Positions 18,658 to 29,906 of a DNA stretch of 64,000 nt are shown piece after piece (the stretch's first letter is position 1; the number at the start of each line of letters is the position of its first letter). This DNA is from Burkholderia diffusa. Its GTDB lineage: Bacteria > Pseudomonadota > Gammaproteobacteria > Burkholderiales > Burkholderiaceae. The position numbers and the translations under genes are program-made. The stretch is from contig NZ_CP013362.1 in NCBI RefSeq assembly GCF_001718315.1, forward strand, positions 2,418,001 to 2,482,000, written 5' to 3'. The notes below the pieces were generated by a model that was not told the origin of the DNA, made no database searches, and saw only the letters and a list, made by a program, of their open reading frames with translations.

Positions 18658-20139
18658 TTACGCCGACGGCTTGCGCGGCATTCCGAAGCCGCCGAGCAGC
18701 GCGGCGACCTGACGCTTCGGCCCCTTCTTCTCGGGTTGCTGCGCGGACTTCGACTCTTCCGGCTGCTGCGCCGGCGCCGACGGTTCATACGGCTTCAGGA
18801 AGAAATCGTCGACCGGCGCCTCGTGGCGACGGTGATGGCCGCCACGCTCGGAACCGCCGGAACGACGCGCCGACGCACCGCGATGCTCGTCGCGCTCGCG
18901 GCGCCCGCCACGTTCGCCGCCACGCTCCGCCCCGCGCTCGCCGCCACGCTCGTCGTGACGATGGCGCGCCGGCTTGTCGAGCGCGAGCGTCTGCACGTCG
19001 AGCGGACGCTTGATCAGCTTCTCGATATCGGCGAGCTGCTTGCGCTCGTTCGGGCTGCACAGCGACAGCGCATCGCCCGTCGCGCCCGCGCGGCCCGTGC
19101 GGCCGATGCGGTGCACGTAGTCTTCCGCGTTGAACGGCAGGTCGAAGTTGATCACGGCCGGCAGTTCGGCGATGTCGAGACCGCGCGCGGCCACGTCGGT
19201 CGCGACCAGCGCCTCGATTTCGCCGCGCTTGAACGCGTCGAGCGCCTGCATCCGCTCGATCTGCGACTTGTCGCCGTGGATCGCCGACGCGACCACGCCG
19301 TCGCGCTCGAGGTTGCGCGCCAGCCGGCTTGCGCCGATCTTGCTGTTGCAGAACACGATCACCTGCTTGAGCCCGCGATCGCGCAGCAGCTGCACGACCG
19401 CGGCCTGCTTGTCGCCCTCGGCGACGTCGTAGACGATCTGCGTGACGTTCGCGTTCGTCGAATTGCTGCGCGCGACCTCGATCGTCTGCGGGTTGCGCAG
19501 GTAGGTCGATGCGAGCTTCTTGATTTCCGGCGAGAAAGTGGCCGAGAACAGCAGCGTCTGACGCTCCTTCGGCAGCAGGTTCAGGATGCGCTGCAGGTCC
19601 GGCAGGAAGCCCATGTCGAGCATCCGGTCGGCTTCGTCGAGCACGAGCATCTGCACCTGCCCGAGGTTTGCCGTCTTCTGCTGCACGTGGTCGAGCAGGC
19701 GGCCCGGCGTCGCGATCAGGATCTCGACGCCGCGGCGCAACTCGGCCATCTGCGGGTTCATGTCGACGCCGCCGAACACGACCGCGCTGCGCAGCGACGT
19801 GTGCTTCCCGTACGCATGCACGTTCGCGGCGACCTGGTCGGCGAGCTCGCGGGTCGGCGTGAGGATCAGCGCGCGCACCGGATGGCGCGCGGGCGATGCG
19901 CTCGTGTTGGCCTGCGGCAGCAGCCGCTGGAGGATCGGCAGCGAGAAGCTCGCGGTCTTGCCGGTGCCCGTTTGCGCGGCGCCCATGACGTCGCGGCCGG
20001 CGAGCACGACCGGAATGGCCTGCGCCTGGATCGGCGTCGGCGTCGTATAGCCCTGCTCCGCAATGGCTTTCAGGATATCGGCGGCAAGGCCGAATTGATC
20101 GAAGGTTGCGTCGACTGGCTTGGCGACAGAATCGGACAT
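18658..20139 (-). CDS. rhlE: DEAD-box ATP-dependent RNA helicase RhlE
   Basis: A 493-residue helicase. The Q motif region (FDQFGL then TPIQAQAIP), motif I (AQTGTGKT), motif II (DEAD), SAT (FSATF), and the later ARGLDI and HRIGRTGR motifs are all intact. The C-terminal 110 residues are rich in Arg, Gly, Glu and His with ERGGE-type repeats, probably an RNA-binding tail. It unwinds short RNA duplexes in ribosome maturation and mRNA decay. The ATG at 20139 starts the conserved core; the 45 residues upstream in frame have no family match. A candidate TACAAT -10 lies at 20341-20346, implying a leader near 200 bases. Confidence 0.9.
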   Translation of the reverse strand: MSDSVAKPVDATFDQFGLAADILKAIAEQGYTTPTPIQAQAIPVVLAGRDVMGAAQTGTGKTASFSLPILQRLLPQANTSASPARHPVRALILTPTRELADQVAANVHAYGKHTSLRSAVVFGGVDMNPQMAELRRGVEILIATPGRLLDHVQQKTANLGQVQMLVLDEADRMLDMGFLPDLQRILNLLPKERQTLLFSATFSPEIKKLASTYLRNPQTIEVARSNSTNANVTQIVYDVAEGDKQAAVVQLLRDRGLKQVIVFCNSKIGASRLARNLERDGVVASAIHGDKSQIERMQALDAFKRGEIEALVATDVAARGLDIAELPAVINFDLPFNAEDYVHRIGRTGRAGATGDALSLCSPNERKQLADIEKLIKRPLDVQTLALDKPARHRHDERGGERGAERGGERGGRRERDEHRGASARRSGGSERGGHHRRHEAPVDDFFLKPYEPSAPAQQPEESKSAQQPEKKGPKRQVAALLGGFGMPRKPSA

Positions 20140-20635
20140 GGTGGCGTTTCGCTCAAAAGGCGCGGCGGGGACATCGTGCGTCAGGCCGGCCGGGCCTGCG
20201 CTCATCACATTTCGGAAGTAGACGGAGCCGCGGCGCGCCGCGCGGCGCCGCTCTGGCGCTTGGGACCGGTTCATTTCGAACAGCGGGCGCCACAGGCCGT
20301 GCGGACTCCGTTCGGCGCGAATGCCGTCGGAAAGGGCCGTATTGTAGCACTGCGCAGCAATCTGTCCGTGACAACGCCGCGAACGCCCACGGCGGCGGTT
20401 CGCGGCGTGCTCCGACAGGCCGGGCGCGGCGAGACGCGTCGGGCGACCGGGCTATCCCGATCGGCTGATGACTAGAAATAGGGGTCGAATGCCGGACATA
20501 TGTTTCGGAAATCGGCAAGCGGCCGACGAACCCGAGCACGCCTGCCTCACGTTTCGGCCCAAGGTCGAAACCGGCTGCCCGCACCGATCGCGGCAATCGG
20601 CACGCCCGCACGGCGTACCCGATCGCGCGCGGCGC
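20140..20635. other. 496-base space between rhlE and the MliC-like gene
   Basis: The side next to rhlE holds its probable long leader and a candidate minus-strand -10 (TACAAT, 20341-20346). The remainder, including a locally AT-richer patch near 20465-20510, shows no convincing gene, terminator or RNA. Confidence 0.5.
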
Positions 20636-21019
20636 TCAGCCCTTCTTCTTTTTCTTCTTTTCGACCTGCACGCAGTCGCCCAGCAGCGGAGCCGCATTCT
20701 GGTCGGCGATCTCGTCGCGCAGGGTTCCTTCCTTGCCCTTCGTCCACCAGGTATAGCGCCCGGCCTGATAACGCACGCCCGACGCCGAAACGGTATCGAC
20801 GAACAGCAGTTGCTGCCCGTTGACCGGCACCAGCGCGAAGCTCTGACCGTTGCCCGCACGCCAGTACGACACGCGCACCGGCTGCTTCTGGTTCGCGCAC
20901 TGATAGACGGTCTGCTCGCGGGAATCGGCGTCGATCTCCTCGACGGTCAGTTGCGCGGCATGCGCGACGGAAATGGCGGCGCCGGCCAGCGCGAGCGCGG
21001 CGAAGGTTTGGCGAATCAT
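20636..21019 (-). CDS. MliC-family lysozyme inhibitor-like periplasmic protein
   Basis: A 127-residue exported protein. The signal peptide probably ends at AHA (residue 21). The mature part has the MliC pattern: a Cys in VYQCANQ, then VRVSYW, a SASGVRY segment, WWTKGKEGTL and a closing Cys. Proteins of this family bind c-type lysozyme and protect peptidoglycan. No lipobox is seen, so it is likely soluble (PliC-like). It ends in an unusual run of seven lysines before the final Gly. It lies 81 bases after a tiny lipoprotein gene on the same strand. Confidence 0.75.
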   Translation of the reverse strand: MIRQTFAALALAGAAISVAHAAQLTVEEIDADSREQTVYQCANQKQPVRVSYWRAGNGQSFALVPVNGQQLLFVDTVSASGVRYQAGRYTWWTKGKEGTLRDEIADQNAAPLLGDCVQVEKKKKKKG

Positions 21020-21100
21020 GCAGGTCCTCTCACGAGACGGGTGGAAGCGCGCCCTCGCGGGACGCGCGGTTATCGTTGATTATGGTTGAGCGTTCCACGG

Positions 21101-21295
21101 TCAGGGATCGATGACGTCGGCGCATGCATCGGTCGGCGCGGCCGCGACATGGCCGACGAGCGGCACAATCTTCAGCCCGGCCGATGCGACCCGGCACGGC
21201 GCGGCCGCAAGGCCGCATCCCGCGAGACTCGCGATCAGCGCCAATGCGGCGCCCACCTTGCCGAAACGGCAGATCCACCGCCATGTCGACGCCAT
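21101..21295 (-). CDS. Small lipoprotein
   Basis: A 64-residue protein. Basic n-region (RWICRFGK), a hydrophobic core and the lipobox SLAGC (Cys27), then a short mature part with two further Cys. An AGGAGAGC ribosome-binding site sits before the ATG at 21295. It begins 20 bases after the purT stop, so it may belong to the purT transcript. Similar tiny lipoproteins recur in Burkholderia; no function can be assigned. The larger in-frame reading through purT is a shadow. Confidence 0.65.
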   Translation of the reverse strand: MASTWRWICRFGKVGAALALIASLAGCGLAAAPCRVASAGLKIVPLVGHVAAAPTDACADVIDP

Positions 21296-21315
21296 CGTGC
21301 TCTCCTGTGATCCGG

Positions 21316-22530
21316 TCAGCGCGCCGACACGGGCCGCACGGCCGCCGCGGCGCGCTTCGCGCGTTCGCGGGCTTCGTCGACGGTCGCACCGGTCGCGAGG
21401 GCAACGCCCATGCGCCGTTTCGTAAAGCTTTCCGGTTTGCCGAACAGGCGCAGGTCGGCGCCCGGCACGGCCAGCGCGTCGCGCACGCCCTCGAACGCGA
21501 TGCCGCGCTCGTCGAGGCCGCCATAGATCACCGCCGACGCGGCCGGCGAGCCCAGCGTCAGATCGACCGGCAGCCCGAGAATCGCGCGCGCGTGCAGTTC
21601 GAATTCCGACTGGCGCTGCGATGCGAGCGTCACGAGGCCGGTATCGTGCGGCCGCGGGCTCACTTCGGAGAACCAGACTTCGTCGCCACGCACGAACAGT
21701 TCGACGCCGAACAGCCCCCGCCCGCCAAGCGCCTCGGTCACCTTGTGCGCGATCTCGCGCGACTTTTCCAGCGCGACGGCGCTCATCGGCTGCGGCTGCC
21801 ACGATTCGACGTAATCGCCCGCCACTTGCACGTGCCCGACCGGCTCGCAGAAATAGGTGCGCGTCTCGAGCGTCGCGGGATCGATCGCGCGCACGGTCAA
21901 CTGCGTGATCTCGTAGTCGAAATCGATGAACCCCTCGACGATCACGCGGCCGTGGTTCACGCGGCCGCCCGCCATCGCGTAATCCCACGCGGGCTTCACT
22001 TCGGCCTCTGTCCGCACGACCGACTGCCCCTTGCCCGACGACGACATCACCGGCTTCACGACGCACGGCATGCCGATCTTCGCGACGGCCGCGCTGAACG
22101 CGTCGAACGACTCCGCGAACGCATACGGCGAAGTCGCCAGCCCGAGCTCCTCGGCCGCGAGGCGGCGGATGCCCTCGCGGTTCATCGTGAGCTGCGTCGC
22201 GCGCGCGGTCGGGATCACCTCGGCCAGGCCGGCCGCCTCGATCGCCGCGAGCGCATCGGTCGCGATCGCCTCGATCTCCGGCACGATCAGATGCGGGCGC
22301 TCGGCCTCGACGACCGCGCGTAGCGCGGCCGCGTCGGTCATGTCGATCACGTGCGCGCGATGCGCGACCTGGTGGCCCGGCGCATCCGGATAACGGTCGA
22401 CGGCGACAACTTCGACGCCGAGCCGCTGCAACGCGATGATGACTTCCTTGCCGAGCTCGCCCGCGCCGAGCAGCATGACGCGCGTGGCCGAGGGTGAAAG
22501 CGGCGTACCGAGCCGCTGACCGATCTGCAT
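21316..22530 (-). CDS. purT: Formate-dependent phosphoribosylglycinamide formyltransferase
   Basis: A 404-residue ATP-grasp enzyme. The N-terminal PreATP-grasp motif [14 protein letters not shown] (about 17-30) is followed by the ATP-grasp core with [14 protein letters not shown] and [12 protein letters not shown], then the metal/catalytic segment [13 protein letters not shown]. It makes formyl-GAR from GAR, formate and ATP in purine synthesis, as an alternative to folate-dependent PurN. Full length for the family. It is divergent from the META-domain lipoprotein gene; the small lipoprotein gene follows. Confidence 0.95.
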   Translation of the reverse strand: MQIGQRLGTPLSPSATRVMLLGAGELGKEVIIALQRLGVEVVAVDRYPDAPGHQVAHRAHVIDMTDAAALRAVVEAERPHLIVPEIEAIATDALAAIEAAGLAEVIPTARATQLTMNREGIRRLAAEELGLATSPYAFAESFDAFSAAVAKIGMPCVVKPVMSSSGKGQSVVRTEAEVKPAWDYAMAGGRVNHGRVIVEGFIDFDYEITQLTVRAIDPATLETRTYFCEPVGHVQVAGDYVESWQPQPMSAVALEKSREIAHKVTEALGGRGLFGVELFVRGDEVWFSEVSPRPHDTGLVTLASQRQSEFELHARAILGLPVDLTLGSPAASAVIYGGLDERGIAFEGVRDALAVPGADLRLFGKPESFTKRRMGVALATGATVDEARERAKRAAAAVRPVSAR

Positions 22531-22746
22531 GTGATTTCCCGCTGGTTCTGTTGGAGGACGAAAACGGCTTCGATGTTAACACGCGCACCCGCGCCGGTCC
22601 GGCCGGTTTCGTCGCGTCGCCGCGTCGCCGCGCGAAGCGCGCCGGAGGGTTGCGAACGTTTTCACGCGCGAAGTGTCGGCTCGCCTCGCGCGGGGCGGGT
22701 GCGTTACTCTTACGCCTTGATCAGAATCCGATGAGGAACGAGGCTC

Positions 22747-23292
22747 ATGTCCCACCTGTCCGCCGCCGCACGCGCACGCACCGGCCTGCTGCGCCCGCTG
22801 CGCGCGCCGCTCTGCGCGTTGACGCTTGCCACGCTTCTCGCCGCCTGCGCAATGCCGACCCACCCCGATTCCGCCGCCCCCGCACCCGACCCGTACAACC
22901 CCGCCGCCGTCCAGCTGCTCGACGATACGAGCTGGGAGCTCACGAGCTGGGTGAACGCCGACGGCACGCCGCGCACGATTCCGCACGGCGACAACGGCGA
23001 GCCGATCAAGCTCGCGCTGTCCACCGACTCGGGCGTGCGGCGCGCCAGCGGCTTTTCCGGCTGCAACCGCTACATGGGCACCTACGCGCTCAAGAACGGG
23101 TTGCTGAGCTTCGGGCCGCTCGCCGGCACGCGCATGGCATGCCCGAACACACTCGGCGGCCAGCTCGAACACGCGTACCTCGATGCGCTCGCGCACATCC
23201 AGAAAACCGGCGTGCAGATGCGCGAGCCGCAGCAGCTGCAGATCGTGACCGAAGCCGGCGCGACGCTGACCTTCACGCGCCGGAGTTCCTGA
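22747..23292 (+). CDS. META-domain lipoprotein
   Basis: A 181-residue exported protein. A long signal region ends in the lipobox LLAAC (about residue 36). A META/HslJ-like domain follows (about 58-178) with SWELTSW, FSGCNRYMGTY, LSFGPLAGTRMACP and TLTFTRR. In Escherichia coli, HslJ is an outer-membrane heat-inducible protein linked to novobiocin resistance, so an envelope-stress role is plausible but not shown. GAGGAACGAGG precedes the ATG. ftsK starts about 180 bases downstream in the same direction. Confidence 0.82.
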   Translation: MSHLSAAARARTGLLRPLRAPLCALTLATLLAACAMPTHPDSAAPAPDPYNPAAVQLLDDTSWELTSWVNADGTPRTIPHGDNGEPIKLALSTDSGVRRASGFSGCNRYMGTYALKNGLLSFGPLAGTRMACPNTLGGQLEHAYLDALAHIQKTGVQMREPQQLQIVTEAGATLTFTRRSS

Positions 23293-23471
23293 TGCAGCGC
23301 GCGGGCGAAGGCCGCCCGGCCGCCTGCGCCACGCGCGAATTCCGCACGCACGCGTCGCGCCGCCTGGAAGCGCATCGACGCCTTCATGCTGCCTTGGAGT
23401 CCTGTTCGCCGGCCGGTTAAACTCGGCGGGTCGCGCACCGCGCTCCCGCCCTCTTCCTGTTTCATCAAAGC

Positions 23472-26400
23472 ATGCACACGGTTGTCTTCGGCTGGTTCGG
23501 CATCTCCGCCGTCTGGTTCCTCCTTCTCATCTGGCGTCTCGTTCAGGCGATGCTGCCCGGCGGCGGCGGGCTCGCCGGCCGCGGCTCGATTCGCCTGTGG
23601 CTCGGTTTCGCGGCCGTGTTCGTCGCGAGCTGCGCGCTGACGAGCCCGCTGTCGGGCCCCGACACGAATGCGCTCGGCCACGCGTTCTCGAACGGCTTCG
23701 CGCATGTGCTCGGCCCGATCGGCACGCCCGTCGCGATGGTCGTCCTGTTCTTCGCGGGCCTGCCGTGGCTGACCGGCATCGGCTGGCGGCAGTTCGCCGC
23801 TTGGGTCGACACGTCGTTCGGCGTCAAGCTCGCGCGCGATGTCGGCGACGACGACGTACGCGGCATCGCCGACCTGCCGCGCAGCGCGCTGCATCGCGAC
23901 GACGACATCGTGCAGCCGACCACCGCACACACCGTCAACTCGATGGCGCCGCGGCAGAACGGCCGCTATTCGCGCCCAACGTTGTGGAAACCGGATCCGC
24001 AGGCCCGGCCGAAGCCGCGCGGCAACGCAGCGCCGCGTCCGCTCGCGGAGCCGGTCGCGCCGTCGGGCTGGCTGAAGCCGGCCTCGGCCCATCGCATGCC
24101 CCCGCCGCCCGCACCGGGCACGACGAGCGCCATGCCGCCCCCGACGACCGGCAGCACCGCCAGCCTCGCGCGGGCCGCCGCGAACGCACAGATGCCGCGC
24201 CCGAATCCGGCCCCGCTTCCGGCCGGGTTCGAGCCCGTTCGACCGCAACCGACCACCGCGCGACCGGCCGCAGCCGCATTGAAGCAGCCGGCCGCGCCGC
24301 GCACCGTCGTCACGCCGCGCCCGGCTGCAGCGACACCGCCGCGCACGCCCGCACGGCCAGTGGCAGGTACCGGCGCTGCCGGCCAGCCGCCGGACGCGGC
24401 ACGGCGCCGCCCCGCGCCGCCGGTCCCCGCGCGCGCGCCGCTCTACGCATGGGTGCAGCAGCCCGCGGAGCCGATCACGCCGGCGCCGAGCGTTCACGAC
24501 ACGCTGCGCTCGATCGAGGCCAGCACCGCGCAGTGGGCGACGCTGGACGACGTGCGTACGCCCGATTCGGCGCCGGCGACGGCCGCCGCAGCGACCATGT
24601 CCGGCGCGGTTGCAGCGGCAGCGAGCGTCGCGGCGTCGGCATCGACGGCCGCACCCGCCGGGATCGTTGCGGGCGCGCATCAGGCCGCGCCCCGCGACGC
24701 ACGCCTTCCGGACATGCACGAAACCGCGTCGGCATACGACGACGCACCGATCGTGCTGGATGCATTCATGCCGGCCGAGCCGAGCGTGCGAGCGCCCGTC
24801 GTTGATGCGGGCGCGCCGGCGTTCGGCGAGACCGTGCGGCAGGTCATGCCGGATCCCGGCGTCGAGACCGATGCACCGACGCGTCACGCGCACGGCGAGC
24901 ATCGGGATGACACCGATGCTCCCGCCGCGCCGGTATTCGACTCCCCGATCGACTTTGCACCGTGGGAAGACATCGTCAGCCCGCCGGTTTCCGAATTCGG
25001 CGCAGCAGATGAAAGCCAGCTCGCTGCGCCGCTGTCCGACGCGGATGCGTCGGCGGCGACGGGCAAAGCTGCCGATACGCATCCGGCCGCCATCACGCCG
25101 AGCGCAAACGCCATGGGCAGCACCGCCGATCCGAGGGATGCGGCAACGGCCGCAGGGACGGTTCGTCAGGCCGAGTCGCGATCCACGCCGTCGGCCGGTA
25201 CCGCCATATCCGTCGATACGAAACAAGACACGCTCGCGACTCAGGACGTCGTGAAACCTGTCCAGCAGGTCGCGCCGACCGCTCCCCTCCCCGCTTCGTC
25301 GAACGCCGCAGCACCGACGTGGCCGGTTGCCGATGCAACGCCCGTCGCGGCAGCGACGCCGATGGCTGCAGGCACGTCGAACACCGCACCGGCCGACGCC
25401 GCGACGGGAACGGCCTGGCATGCGGCTACAACGCACGCTGGAGACACAGCGCCGTCGCCGGCAGGTGCGCAACGCGCCGTGCCGCCAACACCGGCCGCGT
25501 CGACCTCCACGATCGCGGAACCTGCGTCCGTCAATGTCACGGCGTCCGCGTCGTGGTCGAAACCATTGTCCGCTGAACACTCCTCTGCTGCGCAGATGAT
25601 TCGGGCAACCGATGCGTCGTCGCGCGTCGGCACCGCGCCGGGCTCTGCTGCACCGGCACCGGCGAACACGTCGAACAGCACACCTGCCGCTGCAACGGCG
25701 TCGGTCCCCGGCATGACGAGCACGGCCTCCTGGTCGCCGTCGCAACCGCCCGCATCGGCGGCGCCCGTTGCATCGGCTGAGCCGCTGCCGCCGGCGGGCG
25801 CCACGGGGTCCGCATACGGCTCCAGCGGTCACGTGCCGGCTGCGGCGTCATCGGCGCTCGGTACCGCGGGTCCGGCATCGGCCGCGGTCACGCCGACGCC
25901 CGCAGCGATGACACCCGCCCAGATGCCTTCGAACGGTGCCGCCGCCCTGTCCACCATGCAGCCGTCGGCACCCGCGGCGTCTGCCCCGAAGGTTACGAGC
26001 GGAGCCCCCGGCGCGACCGCAACACAACCTTCTGCGGCCGCGCCAGGCATGGCGGCGACGGCGTCTGCCCTGACGCCTGCAATGAATGCTTCCGGTCCGG
26101 CCACGTCGCAAGCGTCCGCGACCGCGCCGACCACGGCGGCCGCGACGGTCCCCGCCTCGACCGGCACGTCCTTCAGCGCAACCGCATCGCAACCGGCGCA
26201 AAGCACGCAGGGGTCGCCTGCCGTCGCATCTATCGCCCCGCCGGGCAGCGCATTTGCCGCAACGTCGATCGCACCGGCGACGCCTTCGGCAGCACCGACG
26301 AACCGCACACTCGACGCTTCGTCGATCGGTACGCCAGCTACGCCGACCGGAGCAGCGCAGGCCGCACGCGGCGCCGCGCCTGTCACCGCTGCGGTGGTCC

Positions 26401-28391
26401 CGGCGCCGTCTTCCGGCGTACTGCCCCCGTCGAGCACGATCGGTGCCGCTGCGCCCGCCACGTTCGGCGGCGTGTCTGCAACGACGGGTGGCGCGCCAGC
26501 CTCCTTCGCCGCGACCACCACCGCGACGGCATCGGCCGCATCCCCGACTTCCGCGGCCGCGTCGGTCTCGGCAATGCCAACCGTCTCGGCACCCGGCGGA
26601 CCCATCAACACGGCGACACCGGCGCAACCGGTTGCGTCCGCACCGGCGCCGCAGACCCAGTCGTTCACGCCACCGCCCGCTCCCTCTGCCGTACCGGCGA
26701 GCGGGCCCATGCCGGGCGCCGGTGCGACGCCCGCGGCAGCCGGCATTGCCATCCCGGCCGTCACGACCGCACCACCTCCGGGCACCACACTTTCCGAGGT
26801 CGCCGCGCCGCCGGCACCCGCGGAATCGAGCGCCCCGGCCCTGGACGCGTCGGCCGCACCCGCGCGCCAGCCGCGCCCGAACGCATTCGAATTCCACGCA
26901 CCTGCGTCGTTCAACGTCGAACTGCCGACGCTCGACCTGCTCGAGCCCGCCTCCGACGACGTCGAAACGATCACCGAGGAACACCTCGCGCAGACTGCCC
27001 AGGTCATCGAGCAGCGCCTGCAGGAGTTCAAGGTGCCGGTGACCGTGGTCGGCGCATCGGCGGGCCCGGTAATCACGCGCTTCGAGATCGAACCCGCGCT
27101 CGGCGTGCGCGGCAGCCAGATCGTCGGCCTGATGAAGGACCTGTCGCGCGGCCTCGGTCTCACGTCGATCCGCGTCGTTGAGACGATTCCCGGCAAGACC
27201 TGCATGGGCCTCGAGCTGCCGAACGCGAAACGCCAGATGATCCGGCTGTCGGAAATCCTCGAATCGCGCCAGTACCAGCATTCGGCGTCGCAGCTGACGA
27301 TCGCGATGGGCAAGGACATCACGGGCCACCCGGTCGTCACCGATCTCGCGAAGGCGCCGCACATGCTGGTCGCCGGCACGACGGGTTCGGGCAAGTCGGT
27401 CGCGATCAACGCGATGATCCTGTCGCTGCTGTACAAGGCGACACCCGAGGACGTGCGGCTCATCATGATCGATCCGAAGATGCTCGAATTGTCGGTCTAC
27501 GAAGGCATCCCGCACCTGCTGGCGCCGGTCGTCACCGACATGAAGCTCGCGGCGAACGCGCTGAACTGGTGCGTCGGCGAAATGGAGAAACGCTACCGCC
27601 TGATGTCGGCCGTCGGCGTGCGCAACCTCGCGGGCTTCAACCAGAAGATCCGCGACGCGGAGGCGAAGGAAAAGAAGATCGGCAACCCGTTCTCGCTGAC
27701 GCCCGACGATCCCGAGCCGCTGTCGAAATTGCCGCTGATCGTCGTCGTGATCGACGAGCTGGCCGACCTGATGATGGTCGCCGGCAAGAAGATCGAGGAG
27801 CTGATCGCCCGCCTCGCGCAGAAGGCGCGCGCGGCCGGCATCCACCTGATCCTCGCGACGCAGCGCCCGTCCGTCGACGTGATCACGGGCCTCATCAAGG
27901 CGAACATCCCGACGCGCGTCGCGTTCCAGGTGTCGTCGAAGATCGACTCGCGCACGATCCTCGACCAGATGGGCGCCGAATCGCTGCTCGGCCAGGGCGA
28001 CATGCTGTTCCTGCCGCCGGGCACGGGCTATCCGCAGCGCGTGCACGGCGCGTTCGTCGCGGACGAGGAAGTGCACCGGATCGTCGAATACCTGAAGCAG
28101 TTCGGCGAGCCGCAGTACGAGGAAGGGATTCTCGACGGCCCGACGGCCGACGGCGCGACACAGGACCTGTTTGGCGACGCGCCGGATGCGGAAGCCGATC
28201 CGCTGTACGACGAAGCGGTCGCGTTCGTCGTGCGCACGCGGCGCGCGTCGATCTCGTCGGTGCAGCGCCAGCTGCGCATCGGCTACAACCGCGCCGCGCG
28301 CCTCGTCGAACAGATGGAAGCCGCCGGACTCGTGTCGCCGATGGGCATCAACGGCAGCCGCGAGGTGCTCGTGCCGGCCGCGGCCGACTGA
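23472..28391 (+). CDS. ftsK: DNA translocase FtsK with an exceptionally long linker
   Basis: A 1,639-residue septal DNA pump. The N-terminal membrane part (about 1-115) has about three hydrophobic segments, fewer than the four of Escherichia coli FtsK. Residues about 150-1135 form a low-complexity Ala/Pro/Thr/Ser linker. The motor follows (about 1137-1560) with Walker A GTTGSGKS near 1302, Walker [12 protein letters not shown] and a TQRPS element. The C-terminal gamma winged helix (about 1575-1635, with [22 protein letters not shown]) reads KOPS sites and contacts XerD. It aligns chromosome dimers at the septum. The start codon has only a weak ribosome-binding site. Burkholderia commonly has a second, shorter FtsK elsewhere. 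Confidence 0.92.
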   Translation: MHTVVFGWFGISAVWFLLLIWRLVQAMLPGGGGLAGRGSIRLWLGFAAVFVASCALTSPLSGPDTNALGHAFSNGFAHVLGPIGTPVAMVVLFFAGLPWLTGIGWRQFAAWVDTSFGVKLARDVGDDDVRGIADLPRSALHRDDDIVQPTTAHTVNSMAPRQNGRYSRPTLWKPDPQARPKPRGNAAPRPLAEPVAPSGWLKPASAHRMPPPPAPGTTSAMPPPTTGSTASLARAAANAQMPRPNPAPLPAGFEPVRPQPTTARPAAAALKQPAAPRTVVTPRPAAATPPRTPARPVAGTGAAGQPPDAARRRPAPPVPARAPLYAWVQQPAEPITPAPSVHDTLRSIEASTAQWATLDDVRTPDSAPATAAAATMSGAVAAAASVAASASTAAPAGIVAGAHQAAPRDARLPDMHETASAYDDAPIVLDAFMPAEPSVRAPVVDAGAPAFGETVRQVMPDPGVETDAPTRHAHGEHRDDTDAPAAPVFDSPIDFAPWEDIVSPPVSEFGAADESQLAAPLSDADASAATGKAADTHPAAITPSANAMGSTADPRDAATAAGTVRQAESRSTPSAGTAISVDTKQDTLATQDVVKPVQQVAPTAPLPASSNAAAPTWPVADATPVAAATPMAAGTSNTAPADAATGTAWHAATTHAGDTAPSPAGAQRAVPPTPAASTSTIAEPASVNVTASASWSKPLSAEHSSAAQMIRATDASSRVGTAPGSAAPAPANTSNSTPAAATASVPGMTSTASWSPSQPPASAAPVASAEPLPPAGATGSAYGSSGHVPAAASSALGTAGPASAAVTPTPAAMTPAQMPSNGAAALSTMQPSAPAASAPKVTSGAPGATATQPSAAAPGMAATASALTPAMNASGPATSQASATAPTTAAATVPASTGTSFSATASQPAQSTQGSPAVASIAPPGSAFAATSIAPATPSAAPTNRTLDASSIGTPATPTGAAQAARGAAPVTAAVVPAPSSGVLPPSSTIGAAAPATFGGVSATTGGAPASFAATTTATASAASPTSAAASVSAMPTVSAPGGPINTATPAQPVASAPAPQTQSFTPPPAPSAVPASGPMPGAGATPAAAGIAIPAVTTAPPPGTTLSEVAAPPAPAESSAPALDASAAPARQPRPNAFEFHAPASFNVELPTLDLLEPASDDVETITEEHLAQTAQVIEQRLQEFKVPVTVVGASAGPVITRFEIEPALGVRGSQIVGLMKDLSRGLGLTSIRVVETIPGKTCMGLELPNAKRQMIRLSEILESRQYQHSASQLTIAMGKDITGHPVVTDLAKAPHMLVAGTTGSGKSVAINAMILSLLYKATPEDVRLIMIDPKMLELSVYEGIPHLLAPVVTDMKLAANALNWCVGEMEKRYRLMSAVGVRNLAGFNQKIRDAEAKEKKIGNPFSLTPDDPEPLSKLPLIVVVIDELADLMMVAGKKIEELIARLAQKARAAGIHLILATQRPSVDVITGLIKANIPTRVAFQVSSKIDSRTILDQMGAESLLGQGDMLFLPPGTGYPQRVHGAFVADEEVHRIVEYLKQFGEPQYEEGILDGPTADGATQDLFGDAPDAEADPLYDEAVAFVVRTRRASISSVQRQLRIGYNRAARLVEQMEAAGLVSPMGINGSREVLVPAAAD

Positions 28392-28445
28392 GCACGCGGC
28401 CGACGATCGATACGGGCGCCCCGCGCAAGCGGCCGCTCAAACGAA

Positions 28446-28475
28446 AAAAGGGCGCTGCCGAGGCAGCGCCCTTTT
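28446..28475. terminator. Bidirectional terminator between ftsK and the lactonase gene
   Basis: A perfect 13-bp stem (arms 28446-28458 and 28463-28475) around a CGAG loop, with A and T runs at the ends. It serves two convergent genes. Confidence 0.85.
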
Positions 28476-28490
28476 CCATTTGCCGCGCGT

Positions 28491-29738
28491 TTACTGCGCC
28501 ACCGGCACCAACTTGAAGTCGACCGGGCTGCCGACCGCCACCTTCTGCGGATTCTGGCCGAGCAGACCGGTTTCGACGTCGCGACTGAATACATAGAACG
28601 TGTCGCTGTCCTGGTTGCCGACGATCAGCCACTTGCCGGTCGGATCGATCAGGAATTCGCGCGGCGTCTTGCCGAGGCTCGACCGATGCCCCACGGTCTT
28701 CAGCCGGCCATCCGCCTTGTTCACCGCGTAGATCACGATGTCGTTCACGTCGCCCCGGTTGCTCGCGTACAGGAAGCGGCCGTCCGGCGACAGGTGGATC
28801 GCGCCGCCGCCGACCTTGCCCTTGAAGCCCGGCACCGTCATCGGCAGCGTCTCGATCGGCGTCAGCTTGCCGTCGTGGTAGCCGAACACCTCGACCGACG
28901 CGTTGAGCTCGCTCGTCACGTACGCGAACCGGCCGTCGGCGCTGAACACCAGGTGACGCGGGCCGGAGCCGGCCTTCACCGGCGTGTAGCGCGTGTCGGT
29001 CGGGCTGATCAGCCCTCGGCTGCCGTCCACCGTGTAGCGGTAGCCGTAGATCTTGTCCGCGCCGAGATCCTGCACGAACAGGTAACGGCCGTCGGGCGAA
29101 AACACCGTCGAGTGCACGTGCGCGCCGTCCTGGCGCCCTTTCACGGGCCCGGTGCCTTCGTGGTGCACCGTCAACACGGCCGTGCCGACCGCGCCGCCGT
29201 CACGGACCGGGAACACGGCGAAGCTGCCGCCCGGATCGGCCGCGACCGAGTAGTTGGCCGTGACGAGGTACTTGCCGTCCGGCGACAGCGCAAGATAGCA
29301 AGGATCGTTCCCTTCGGACGACACGCGGTCGATGAACGTGAGCGCGCCCGTCTTCGGATCGAAGCCGAACGCGCTGACGCCGCCGCGCTGCGTCGCCGGG
29401 CCGTTGTCGCCGGGAAGTTCGTTGACCGCGTAGACGGTGCGGCCGTCGCGGCTCGGCAACAGATAGGACGGGTTCACGGTCTTCGCCGACGACACGGGCG
29501 CGACACTGCCCGTTTTCGTATCGAAGCGGTACACGTAGATCCCGTCGCTGCCATGGCCCGTATAGGTGCCGACGAGCAGGTTGTAGACACCGTCGGCCGG
29601 TGCCGGCGATTGTTGAGCAAAGGCATGGGTCGCGGACAAGGACAGCACGATCGCGAAACCTTTCATCCAGTGAGCGAGCCCAAGCGGGAACCCTCGTGTC
29701 GAAGCGCGTGCGTCACGCTCGCGTAAACGGCTGGGCAT
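28491..29738 (-). CDS. Exported seven-bladed beta-propeller lactonase
   Basis: A 415-residue secreted protein of the cycloisomerase-2/6-phosphogluconolactonase family. A long n-region and hydrophobic core end at AFA (about residue 41). The mature part has repeated blades of the type LVFSADGRFAYVTSEL, LSPDGKYLVTANY and LSPDGRFLYASNRG. A strong AAGGAGGATTC site precedes the ATG at 29738, fixing the start inside a much longer open frame. Export rules out the cytosolic pentose-phosphate step; it may hydrolyse sugar lactones in the periplasm. It is divergent from a GH15 glucoamylase-like gene, which could supply glucose-derived substrates. Confidence 0.82.
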   Translation of the reverse strand: MPSRLRERDARASTRGFPLGLAHWMKGFAIVLSLSATHAFAQQSPAPADGVYNLLVGTYTGHGSDGIYVYRFDTKTGSVAPVSSAKTVNPSYLLPSRDGRTVYAVNELPGDNGPATQRGGVSAFGFDPKTGALTFIDRVSSEGNDPCYLALSPDGKYLVTANYSVAADPGGSFAVFPVRDGGAVGTAVLTVHHEGTGPVKGRQDGAHVHSTVFSPDGRYLFVQDLGADKIYGYRYTVDGSRGLISPTDTRYTPVKAGSGPRHLVFSADGRFAYVTSELNASVEVFGYHDGKLTPIETLPMTVPGFKGKVGGGAIHLSPDGRFLYASNRGDVNDIVIYAVNKADGRLKTVGHRSSLGKTPREFLIDPTGKWLIVGNQDSDTFYVFSRDVETGLLGQNPQKVAVGSPVDFKLVPVAQ

Positions 29739-29906
29739 TGAATCCTCCTTGCATCGAGTCGCTTCAAGTGTTGAGATAGGACGAAACGCCGGCCGTTCAT
29801 GCGCTCCGCCGCCACCCGGCCGAGTATACGGGGCGCGACGCCGGCACGTGAAGCCAGAGCGCCGCAGCCTGCATTGTGAACTCGAATACCCAAGGACCGC
29901 TTGCCC

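Noticed and set aside
24000..26880. FtsK linker as tandem repeat array or CRISPR-like region
   Set aside because: Composition is biased but there is no regular repeat unit or spacer structure.
25829..28076. Two long minus-strand frames over ftsK
   Set aside because: Low-complexity mirror of the ftsK linker and motor, with no motifs of their own.
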